DNA from: Acidimicrobiales bacterium
Lineage (GTDB): Bacteria > Actinomycetota > Acidimicrobiia > Acidimicrobiales > MedAcidi-G1
Direction of reading: 5' to 3'
Length of the DNA: 40,897 nt
Assembly: GCA_016845305.1 (NCBI GenBank)
Contig: JAERSW010000035.1
Location: forward strand, 1 to 40,897
Numbering within the stretch: position 1 is the stretch's first letter; every line of letters begins with the position of its first letter. The notes under the pieces were generated by a model, which made no database searches, was not told the origin of the DNA, and worked only from the letters and a program-made list of their open reading frames with translations. Shown one piece after another: positions 1 through 6,726 of this stretch. Position numbers and translations under genes: made by a program.

Positions 1-80
1 CCCTTCCCGCTGTGCAGGAGCACGAGGAAGATGAGACCGAGCCCCGAGAGGGCCTGGATGATGGCGACCAGCACGAACAT
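1..80 (-). CDS. secG: Preprotein translocase subunit SecG (partial, N-terminal 26 codons)
   Basis: The reading frame starts at an ATG at 78-80 and runs off the window edge. The visible residues form one hydrophobic membrane segment followed by LLHSGKG, the conserved junction after the first transmembrane helix of SecG. SecG is the small accessory subunit of the SecYEG protein-export channel in the cytoplasmic membrane. It sits directly downstream of tpiA, as in many actinobacteria. A TAGCCT hexamer seven bases before the ATG suggests its own leaderless transcript. The identification rests on only 26 residues plus context. Confidence 0.85.
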   Translation of the reverse strand, partial: MFVLVAIIQALSGLGLIFLVLLHSGK

Positions 81-87
81 GGTGGGC

Positions 88-93
88 AGGCTA
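88..93 (-). promoter_or_regulatory. Leaderless -10 element (TAGCCT) of secG
   Basis: On the minus strand TAGCCT is followed by seven bases and then the secG ATG, the spacing expected when transcription starts at the start codon. No ribosome binding site is visible. The same arrangement recurs at ten other genes in the window. Confidence 0.6.
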
Positions 94-102
94 CCGGCGG
101 GC

Positions 103-882
103 TCAGCCCACCAGTCGGTAGGCGATGATCCGGGCGAACTCGTCGGGGTCGAGTGACGCCCCGCCGACCAGCGCCCCGTCGATGTCGGGCTGGCCCATCA
201 GGTCCGGGGCGTTGACCGGCTTGACCGAGCCGCCGTACTGGATCCGCACGTCGTCGGCCGCCAGGGCGCCCCACCGGTCGCGCACCGTCGAGCGCACCGC
301 GGCGCACATCTCCTGGGCGTCCTCGGGCGTCGCCGTGCGGCCCGTCCCGATGGCCCAGATCGGCTCGTAGGCGATGACCAGTCCACCCACCTGGTCGGCC
401 TTCAGGCCGTCGAGCCCGGCACGCACCTGGCCCTCGACCTTGGCCACCGCCCCGCCGGCCTCACGCTCCTCGAGCGTCTCGCCGCAGCACATGATCGGCG
501 TCATCCCGGCGGCCAGGACGGCCTTGACCTTGCGGTTCACGTCCTCGTCGGTCTCGCCGAACAACTCGCGGCGCTCCGAGTGGCCGACGATCACCAGCGA
601 CACGTTCAGCTTGGCCAGCATCGACGGCGACACCTCGCCGGTGAACGCCCCCTTGTCCTCCCAGTGGCAGTGCTGGGCACCCAGGGCGATGCCGACCTCG
701 TCGGACTCGATCACCGTCTGGACCGACCGCAGGTCGGTGAACGGCGGATGGACCGACACGTCGACAGCCTCGAGGTCGTTCGCCGACACCACGTAGGACA
801 ACTTCTGCACGGCCTGGATGGCCTCGAAGTGGTTGTGGTGCATCTTCCAGTTGCCGCTGATCAGCGGCCTGCGCCCGGCCAT
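103..882 (-). CDS. tpiA: Triose-phosphate isomerase
   Basis: This 259-residue cytoplasmic enzyme interconverts dihydroxyacetone phosphate and glyceraldehyde 3-phosphate in glycolysis and gluconeogenesis. The catalytic residues are visible: Lys13 in SGNWKM, His101 in VGHSERR and Glu173 in AYEPIWAIGTG. Its length is normal for the family. The start is supported by a strong GAGGAGG ribosome binding site six bases before the ATG. It lies 31 bases downstream of pgk and is probably in the same transcript as gap and pgk. Confidence 0.97.
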   Translation of the reverse strand: MAGRRPLISGNWKMHHNHFEAIQAVQKLSYVVSANDLEAVDVSVHPPFTDLRSVQTVIESDEVGIALGAQHCHWEDKGAFTGEVSPSMLAKLNVSLVIVGHSERRELFGETDEDVNRKVKAVLAAGMTPIMCCGETLEEREAGGAVAKVEGQVRAGLDGLKADQVGGLVIAYEPIWAIGTGRTATPEDAQEMCAAVRSTVRDRWGALAADDVRIQYGGSVKPVNAPDLMGQPDIDGALVGGASLDPDEFARIIAYRLVG

Positions 883-913
883 GGGGTTCCTCCTCGTCGT
901 TCGACCGTCCGGC

Positions 914-2032
914 TCAGGCCTCGCCCCGCAGGGCGGCCAGGCCGGGCAGGTCGCCCTGCTCGATCAACTCCAGTGCCGCTCCCCCGCCGGTCGACACGTG
1001 GTCCATGCGGTCGTCGACGCCGAACTGGCGGGCCGCCGCCGCGCTGTCGCCACCGCCGACGACGGTGAAGCCGCGGCACTCGGCGACGGCCTCGGCGACG
1101 GTGCGGGTGCCGGCGGCGAAGCGCTCGTCCTCGAAGAGGCCCATCGGGCCGTTCCACAGCACGGTGCGGGCCTCGGCGATCAGGTCGCAGAACTCGACCG
1201 CCGAGCCGGGGCCGATGTCGAGGCCCATCCAGCCGTCGGGCATCGACGTGCCGACCTGGCGGACCTCGCCGCCGGCCGACGGATCGCCGATCTTCCCGCC
1301 GGGGCCGAGGGCGGTGACGTCGAGGGGCAGGCGGATCGGCGCGCCGGAATCCAGCAGGCGGGCGCAGGTCTCGACCATGTCCTCCTCGAGCAGCGAGGAG
1401 CCGACGTTGGCGCCACGGGCGGCCAGGAACGTGAAGCACATGCCGCCGCCCACGATCAGCTCGTCGACCACGCCGAGGAGGGCCTCGATCACGCCGAGCT
1501 TGTCGCTGACCTTGGCCCCGCCCATGATCCCCACGAAGGGTCGCTTCGCCGAGGTGCGCAGGCCACCGAGGACCTCCACCTCACGGGCCAGCAGGCGCCC
1601 CGCCGCCGACGGCAGGTGCCGGGGAGGGCCGACCACCGAGGCGTGGGCGCGGTGCGAGGCCCCGAAGGCGTCGTTGACGTAGGCGTCCTGGCCCTCGACG
1701 AGCCGGGCCACGAACGCCGGATCGTCGGCCGTCTCCCCCGGGTCGAACCGCAGGTTCTCGAGGAGCTCGACGCCCGGGGCCACCTCGGCGAGGCGCTCCC
1801 GGACCGGGTCCATCGAGAACGCCGGATCGGGCGCGCCCTTCGGGCGTCCCAGGTGCGAACACGCCGTGACGTGCGCTCCGGCGTCGAGCAGGTAGCGCAG
1901 CGTCGGCAGCGCCGCCCGGATCCGGAGGTCGTCGGTGATGACGCCGTCGGCCAACGGCACGTTGAAGTCGCACCGCACCAGCACCCGACGACCCGACAGG
2001 TCGCCGAGGTCCTCCAACCGGGGGACGTCCAT
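914..2032 (-). CDS. pgk: Phosphoglycerate kinase
   Basis: The enzyme transfers phosphate from 1,3-bisphosphoglycerate to ADP in glycolysis. The N-terminal signature RRVLVRCDFNVPL lies at residues 15-27. The substrate-binding SHLGRP motif, the GGAKVSDK loop and the C-terminal GGGDSAAA nucleotide-binding segment are all present. At 372 residues it is somewhat shorter than the usual 390-400, apparently from shortened surface loops, since all core motifs are intact. It follows gap by 29 bases and precedes tpiA. A weak GAGGCGG precedes the ATG. Confidence 0.97.
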   Translation of the reverse strand: MDVPRLEDLGDLSGRRVLVRCDFNVPLADGVITDDLRIRAALPTLRYLLDAGAHVTACSHLGRPKGAPDPAFSMDPVRERLAEVAPGVELLENLRFDPGETADDPAFVARLVEGQDAYVNDAFGASHRAHASVVGPPRHLPSAAGRLLAREVEVLGGLRTSAKRPFVGIMGGAKVSDKLGVIEALLGVVDELIVGGGMCFTFLAARGANVGSSLLEEDMVETCARLLDSGAPIRLPLDVTALGPGGKIGDPSAGGEVRQVGTSMPDGWMGLDIGPGSAVEFCDLIAEARTVLWNGPMGLFEDERFAAGTRTVAEAVAECRGFTVVGGGDSAAAARQFGVDDRMDHVSTGGGAALELIEQGDLPGLAALRGEA

Positions 2033-2061
2033 CGCTCAGCCGCCTCGGGGTCGGACCTGCG

Positions 2062-3099
2062 CTACTTCTTCTTCCCGGGCTTGGCCTTCTTCGTGCGGCG
2101 GGTGCCGACGATCCGGGCGAGGTCGACCAGGCGGGTCGAGTAGCCCATCTCGTTGTCGTACCAGCCGCAGACCTTCACCATCGTGCCGACGGCCATGGTC
2201 AGGCCGGCGTCGATGGTGCACGAGGCCGGGCGACCGACGATGTCGGCCGACACCAGCGGGTCCTCGCTGTAGTCGAGGACCTTCGACAGCGCACCCTTGC
2301 GGGCCGCGGCGGCGTACGCCGCGTTGACCTGCTCGACGGTGGCCGGCTTCTTGAGCGTGCCGACGAAGTCGGTGATCGAGCCGTCCGGGATCGGCACCCG
2401 CAGCGAGATGCCGTCCAGCTTCCCCTTCATCTTCGGCATGACCAGGCTGGTGGCGCGGGCCGCACCCGTCGAGGTGGGGACGATGTTCACCGCCGCGCCG
2501 CGGGCACGCCGCAGGTCGCTGTGGGGGCCGTCGACGAGGCTCTGGTCGCCGGTGTAGGCGTGCGTGGTGGTCATGAAGCCCTGCTCCACGCCGAAGGCGT
2601 CGTCGAGGACCTTGATCATCGGCACGAAGCAGTTCGTGGTGCACGAGGCGTTCGACACGACGTGGTGCTTGGCCGGGTCGTAGTCGTCGTCGTTCACGCC
2701 GACCACGAAGGTGGCGTCGCAGTCGCCCGACGGGGCCGAGATGATGACCTTCTTGGCGCCGCCCTCGAGGTGCAGGGCGGCCTTGTCGCGGCCGGTGAAG
2801 AAGCCGGTGGACTCGACGACGACGTCGACGCCGAGGTCGCCCCACGGCAGGGCGCCCGGGTCACGCTCGGACAGCACCTTGATCTTGTGCCCGTCGACGA
2901 CGATGCCGTCGCGGGTGGTGCGGATCTTGGCATCGAGACGGCCGTGGACCGAGTCGTTGCCGAGCAGGAACGCCATGGTGTCGATCGACCCCAGGTCGTT
3001 GACGGCGACGAACTCGAGGTCCGCGCCCTGGGCCCTGGCGGCCCGGAAGAAGTTGCGGCCGATGCGGCCGAATCCGTTGATGCCCACACGGACGGTCAT
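2062..3099 (-). CDS. gap: Glyceraldehyde-3-phosphate dehydrogenase, type I
   Basis: This 345-residue enzyme oxidatively phosphorylates glyceraldehyde 3-phosphate. The NAD-binding INGFGRIGR is at residues 7-15, Asp35 favours NAD over NADP, the catalytic Cys153 lies in SNASCTTNC, and the partner His180 is in TTTHAYTGDQ. The frame is open for 38 further codons upstream, but the ATG at 3097-3099 has an AGGAGG ten bases before it and matches the family N-terminus. The C-terminus carries a basic tail (RRTKKAKPGKKK) that is not part of the catalytic fold. It heads the gap-pgk-tpiA unit. Confidence 0.97.
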   Translation of the reverse strand: MTVRVGINGFGRIGRNFFRAARAQGADLEFVAVNDLGSIDTMAFLLGNDSVHGRLDAKIRTTRDGIVVDGHKIKVLSERDPGALPWGDLGVDVVVESTGFFTGRDKAALHLEGGAKKVIISAPSGDCDATFVVGVNDDDYDPAKHHVVSNASCTTNCFVPMIKVLDDAFGVEQGFMTTTHAYTGDQSLVDGPHSDLRRARGAAVNIVPTSTGAARATSLVMPKMKGKLDGISLRVPIPDGSITDFVGTLKKPATVEQVNAAYAAAARKGALSKVLDYSEDPLVSADIVGRPASCTIDAGLTMAVGTMVKVCGWYDNEMGYSTRLVDLARIVGTRRTKKAKPGKKK

Positions 3100-3139
3100 G
3101 GGGGATGGTGCCTCCTGCGGCACGGGGCCGCTCGATGAT

Positions 3140-3171
3140 GCGCATGCGCCCGCCGGCCACCGCGCGGTGGC
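3140..3171. repeat. Two adjacent perfect palindromes in the gap upstream region
   Basis: The 183-base interval between gap and yvcK contains GCGCATGCGC (3140-3149) and, seven bases away, GCCACCGCGCGGTGGC (3156-3171). Both are perfect inverted repeats. They lie within the probable leader or promoter region of gap and could be an operator or, for the longer one, the yvcK terminator. There is no T-tract. A TAGGAA sequence further upstream is only a weak -10 candidate. Confidence 0.4.
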
Positions 3172-3282
3172 GCCGGACCCGTCATTCCTAGCCGATCGCG
3201 GCCACCCGACCACGCGACACGACGGCGAAATCCGTCACGGGCCCCGCCGACCCGGATTCCCGGTCTGAGAGCCCCGAATGCT

Positions 3283-4203
3283 TCAGGCGCCGACGAGCGA
3301 CGCCAGTGCTTCGCCCAGCCGGACCGGGTCGTGCGTACGACCGTCGTCGGCGGCGACCGGTGCCGCCTCCACCCGGCAGCCGCCCGGCAGGCCAGCGGGC
3401 AGGCCCGTCGGCACGGGACGCGTCGAGGACGGGTCGACCAGCAGCACGTCGGGCGTCACCCCGTGTTCGACGAGGAGGCGCACGTGGTCGGCGAGGTCCG
3501 CGGGTCCCTCGCGGTCCGCGACCAGGTTGGCCACCAGCACCAGCGGGCCCGACCGGGTGGCGAGGGCGTCGCGGACGTCGACGGACAGCGTGGCGGCCAG
3601 GACGCTGGTGAAGAACGAGCCCGGCCCGAGGACCACCTGGTCGGCACGCCGGATCGCCCCCACCGCCTCGGCCGGCGCCGGGGCGTCCTCGGGCACGAGG
3701 CGCATCCCGACCACCCCCTCGGCACGGTGGACGGCCACCTGGCCCTCGACCTCCCAGTCGCCGGTGTCGGCCACCAGGTCCACGGGCACGGTCGTGGCCG
3801 GCAGGACCCGCCCGGCCGAGCCGACCATCCGTCCCACCTCGTCGAGGGCGGCCACCAGGTCGTCGCCGGCGGCCACCAGGCCGGAGATCAGGAGGTTGCC
3901 GAGGGCGTGGCCGGCCAGCTCGCCGCCCCCGAAGCGCCATCCCATCTCGGCGGTCAGCATCGAGGCGTCGCCGAGGGCCTCGAAGCAGCGCCGGATGTCG
4001 CCGGGGGCGGGACCCCCGATGGCCCGCCGGATCCGACCACTGGACCCGCCGTCGTCGGCGACCGAGACCACGGCGGTGATCTCCCCCGCGTAGGTGCGCG
4101 CCGAGCGCAGCGTGGTGGCGAGGCCGTGCCCGCCGCCCAGGGCGCACACCCGCGGCGCCCCGATCGTCCCCCCGGTCGGAGCGACTGGTTCGGACGAGGT
4201 CAC
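3283..4203 (-). CDS. yvcK: YvcK/CofD-like family protein (gluconeogenesis factor type)
   Basis: The 306-residue protein opens with a glycine-rich nucleotide-sugar-binding stretch, ALGGGHGLATTLR, followed by VVSVADDGGSSGRIRR and GGPAPGDIRRCFEAL. These are the hallmarks of the YvcK branch of the CofD/UPF0052 family. Characterised YvcK proteins bind UDP-sugars and link carbon metabolism to cell-wall synthesis. The GTG start overlaps the rapZ stop by four bases (GTGA), so translation is coupled. The usual next gene, whiA, is absent; gap follows after 183 bases. Confidence 0.93.
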   Translation of the reverse strand: MTSSEPVAPTGGTIGAPRVCALGGGHGLATTLRSARTYAGEITAVVSVADDGGSSGRIRRAIGGPAPGDIRRCFEALGDASMLTAEMGWRFGGGELAGHALGNLLISGLVAAGDDLVAALDEVGRMVGSAGRVLPATTVPVDLVADTGDWEVEGQVAVHRAEGVVGMRLVPEDAPAPAEAVGAIRRADQVVLGPGSFFTSVLAATLSVDVRDALATRSGPLVLVANLVADREGPADLADHVRLLVEHGVTPDVLLVDPSSTRPVPTGLPAGLPGGCRVEAAPVAADDGRTHDPVRLGEALASLVGA

Positions 4204-5048
4204 CGGTCGACGTCGCGGTGGGCGACCACGGGGTCGAAGCCGCGACCCCGCAGCATCTCGGCCACCGTCTCGGCGACGGCCACCGACCGGTGCCGCCCCC
4301 CGGTGCAGCCCAGGGCCACCGACAGGTACGACTTCCCCTCGGCCACGTAGGCCGGAAGCAGCATGTCGAGCATGTCCTCGAGCTGGTCGAGGAACTCCTG
4401 GGTGACCTCATGACCGAGCACGTGCTCGCGTACCGGCCCGTCCATCCCCGACAGCGGCCGCAGTTCGGGGATCCAGTGCGGGTTGGGGAGGAACCGGCAG
4501 TCGAAGACGAGGTCGGCGTCGCGGGGCAGGCCGTGCTTGTAGCCGAACGACGTGATGGTGGTCCGCATGGGCCGGTCGTCGGCCTGCCCGTAGAGCCCGC
4601 CGACCCGGTCCCGGAGGTCGTGGACGCTCAGGTCGGAGGTGTCGAGCACGAGGTCGGCCACGGCCTTCACCGGCTCCATCAGGGTCCGCTCGGCCTCGAT
4701 GGCGTCGGCGAGGCCCACGTCGGCCTGCGACGGATGGGGGCGGCGGCTCGACTCGTAGCGGCGGACCAGCGCCTCCGTGGAGCAGTCGAGGAAGACGACG
4801 CGCAGGCGTTCGCCGATGTCGCGCAGCTCGTCGACGGCACGCAACGTCTCGCCGCCGACCACGTCGGCGGGCAGGGCGAAGGCCACCCGGTCCCACGGCA
4901 CGGCCGGCCCGACGGCCAGGTCGGCGACCTTGGCGGCGATGTCGGGCGGGAGGCGGTCGATCACGAACCACCCGAGGTCCTCGAGGTCCTTGGCGAACTC
5001 GCTGCGCCCGGCGCCCGACAGGCCGGTGATGACCAGGAGGTCGCTCAT
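4200..5048 (-). CDS. rapZ: RapZ-family nucleotide-binding protein
   Basis: This is a 282-residue member of the RapZ/YvcJ family, P-loop proteins that hydrolyse or bind nucleotides; in enterobacteria RapZ controls a small RNA for glucosamine-6-phosphate synthase. The P-loop reads GLSGAGRS at residues 9-16, with Arg in place of the usual Lys, as also occurs in mycobacterial homologues. The C-terminal domain shows FGYKHGLP, the FLPNPHW segment and GCTGGRHRSV. It is the first gene of a rapZ-yvcK unit with its own leaderless promoter. The RNA-related role is not assured in actinobacteria. Confidence 0.94.
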   Translation of the reverse strand: MSDLLVITGLSGAGRSEFAKDLEDLGWFVIDRLPPDIAAKVADLAVGPAVPWDRVAFALPADVVGGETLRAVDELRDIGERLRVVFLDCSTEALVRRYESSRRPHPSQADVGLADAIEAERTLMEPVKAVADLVLDTSDLSVHDLRDRVGGLYGQADDRPMRTTITSFGYKHGLPRDADLVFDCRFLPNPHWIPELRPLSGMDGPVREHVLGHEVTQEFLDQLEDMLDMLLPAYVAEGKSYLSVALGCTGGRHRSVAVAETVAEMLRGRGFDPVVAHRDVDR

Positions 5049-5055
5049 GCCGTCG

Positions 5056-5061
5056 ATGCTA
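5056..5061 (-). promoter_or_regulatory. Leaderless -10 element (TAGCAT) of rapZ
   Basis: TAGCAT on the minus strand is separated from the rapZ ATG by seven bases. There is no Shine-Dalgarno sequence, and no -35-like hexamer is evident upstream. Confidence 0.6.
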
Positions 5062-5071
5062 GACGGGCCGG

Positions 5072-5833
5072 TCAGGAGGGCTCACGGGGCTCGCGCTCGG
5101 CCAGCAGGACCAGCAGGCGCGGGATGGTGGCGGCGTCCCGGTAGAAGGCGGCCCGGGCCAGGAACCCCTCGGCCGGGCGGGGTTCGTGCATGCGCCGGAG
5201 GACGAGGCCGTTGTCGGCCAGGGCGTTCACGTACCGGCTCACCGGTCGATGGACGAACGGCAGGAAGACGCCCCGGTCGACCTCCGCGGACTCGATCGAC
5301 TCCGACAGGTACGGGCCGAGGCGCCAGTACTGCTCCGGCGGATCCACCAGGTGGTCGTCGACCCAGCCGCTGTCCGGCGTCTGGATGAGCGGGTGGTTGA
5401 GGAAGAGGGCGAACCGTCCACCGTCGGCCAGGACCCGGGCCACCTCGGCGACCGCCTCGTCGACGGCCTCGATGTGCTCGAAGACGAGGCAGGCCACCAC
5501 GGCGTCGAACGACCCGTCGGCGAAGGGCAGTCCGTCGGCCGCGGCCCGCAGGTACGACGGTCCTCCACCCCGGCGGGTTGCCTCGACGACCTGCGCGCCG
5601 GTCGGGTCGACGCCCACCACCTGGCACCCGGCGTCGTCCCCGGCCCCGGCGGCGGCCAGGCGGCGGGCCACCTGCCCCTCACCGCACCCCACGTCGAGGA
5701 TGCGACGGTGCCCGACCAGCAGGTCCTCGGCCAGGGGCAGGATCTGCTCCTCGTACTCGGGGTCGGCGCCGTCGGTGAAGCCGTCCTGCCACCAGCCGGC
5801 GTGGACCTCCCAGGCGGCCGGCTCGGAATCCAC
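5072..5833 (-). CDS. Class I SAM-dependent methyltransferase, substrate unknown
   Basis: The 253-residue protein has a Methyltransf_11-type Rossmann core. Motif I is ILDVGCGEG at residues 45-53, an acidic residue follows in VVGVDPTG, and the sequence FDAVVACLVFEHI matches motif IV. The frame is open 68 codons further upstream, but that extension would run into the divergent transporter gene and has no homology-like character. I therefore choose the GTG at 5831-5833, which has a GAGG eight bases before it. It follows the divergent transporter and precedes rapZ. The substrate cannot be read from sequence. Confidence 0.82.
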   Translation of the reverse strand: MDSEPAAWEVHAGWWQDGFTDGADPEYEEQILPLAEDLLVGHRRILDVGCGEGQVARRLAAAGAGDDAGCQVVGVDPTGAQVVEATRRGGGPSYLRAAADGLPFADGSFDAVVACLVFEHIEAVDEAVAEVARVLADGGRFALFLNHPLIQTPDSGWVDDHLVDPPEQYWRLGPYLSESIESAEVDRGVFLPFVHRPVSRYVNALADNGLVLRRMHEPRPAEGFLARAAFYRDAATIPRLLVLLAEREPREPS

Positions 5834-5858
5834 TGCGAGAGCCTCGCACGCCGCCCCG

Positions 5859-5864
5859 TAGCCT
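5859..5864 (+). promoter_or_regulatory. Leaderless -10 element (TAGCCT) of the EamA transporter gene
   Basis: TAGCCT is followed by six bases and the ATG at 5871. The intergenic space to the divergent methyltransferase is only 37 bases, too short for a conventional promoter plus leader, which favours leaderless transcription. Confidence 0.55.
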
Positions 5865-5870
5865 CCCCGG

Positions 5871-6722
5871 ATGGCTGCCCTCCTCGCCCTCTTCTCGGCC
5901 ATCGTGTTCGGCGCCGGCGACTTCTTCGGCGGGACCGCCTCACGCCGCAACCACGTGCTCGTCGTGATCGGCGTATCCCACGTCGTCGGCCTGGCCCTGA
6001 TCCTCGCCGTCGCCCCGTGGATGGCCGAGACGGTCACCGCCGAGGACCTCGCCTACGGCCTGGGCGCCGGCATCTTCGGGCTGGTGGGCATCGGGTGCCT
6101 GTACCACGCCCTCGGGCGGGGTCCGATGGCCGTCGTCGCCCCGGTGACCGCGGTGACCAACGCCGCGCTCCCGGTCCTGTGGGGCATCGGCTTCGGCGAA
6201 CGGCTGACCTCGCTGCACCTCGTCGGCGTGCTGCTCGGCATGGTGGCCATCTTCCTGCTGTCGAGGAGCGCTCCGGACCCCGACGGGAACGCCGCCGTCG
6301 GGCCGGTGACGCCCGGGTTGCTGTTCGAGTGCCTCGTGGCCGGCGCCGGATTCGGCGGCTTCTTCGTGTTCATGGACCTGACCGACGAGGCCACCACCCC
6401 GTGGCCGCTGGTCAGCGCCCGCGTCCTGTCGGCCGGCGTCGCCCTGCTGCTGGTGGCCCGGATGCGCCTCTCCCCCCTTCCCCGTCGGGGCGAGGGCGGC
6501 GCGGCCATGGTCGTCGCCGGAGCGCTGGACATGACGGCCAACCTGTCCATCCTGCTGGCCGTCCACCGGGGGATGCTCAGCCTGGTGGCCGTGCTCGGGT
6601 CGCTCTACCCCGCGTCGACGGTGCTGCTGGCCCGCACCGTCCTGGGCGAGCGGATGGGACGGGCCCAGGTGGTCGGCCTGGTCGTGGCCCTGGTCGCCGT
6701 GGCCGGCATCGTCAGCGGCTGA
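5871..6722 (+). CDS. EamA/DMT-superfamily membrane transporter
   Basis: The 283-residue protein is almost entirely hydrophobic, with about ten predicted membrane segments in two related halves, the fold of the drug/metabolite transporter (EamA) superfamily. Recognisable features are the N-terminal ALFSAIVFGAGDFFGG helix, the GLVGIGCLYHALGRG segment and the C-terminal GERMGRAQVVGLVVALVAVAG helix. Such proteins export metabolites or amino acids, but the substrate cannot be inferred. It is divergent from the methyltransferase and convergent with uvrC, with four bases between stop codons. Confidence 0.88.
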   Translation: MAALLALFSAIVFGAGDFFGGTASRRNHVLVVIGVSHVVGLALILAVAPWMAETVTAEDLAYGLGAGIFGLVGIGCLYHALGRGPMAVVAPVTAVTNAALPVLWGIGFGERLTSLHLVGVLLGMVAIFLLSRSAPDPDGNAAVGPVTPGLLFECLVAGAGFGGFFVFMDLTDEATTPWPLVSARVLSAGVALLLVARMRLSPLPRRGEGGAAMVVAGALDMTANLSILLAVHRGMLSLVAVLGSLYPASTVLLARTVLGERMGRAQVVGLVVALVAVAGIVSG

Positions 6723-6726
6723 CGGC

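Noticed and set aside
4999-5025. RapZ P-loop inactivation (GAGRS instead of GAGKS)
   Set aside because: The Arg form also occurs in mycobacterial homologues, so it is a lineage feature and not evidence of a broken gene.
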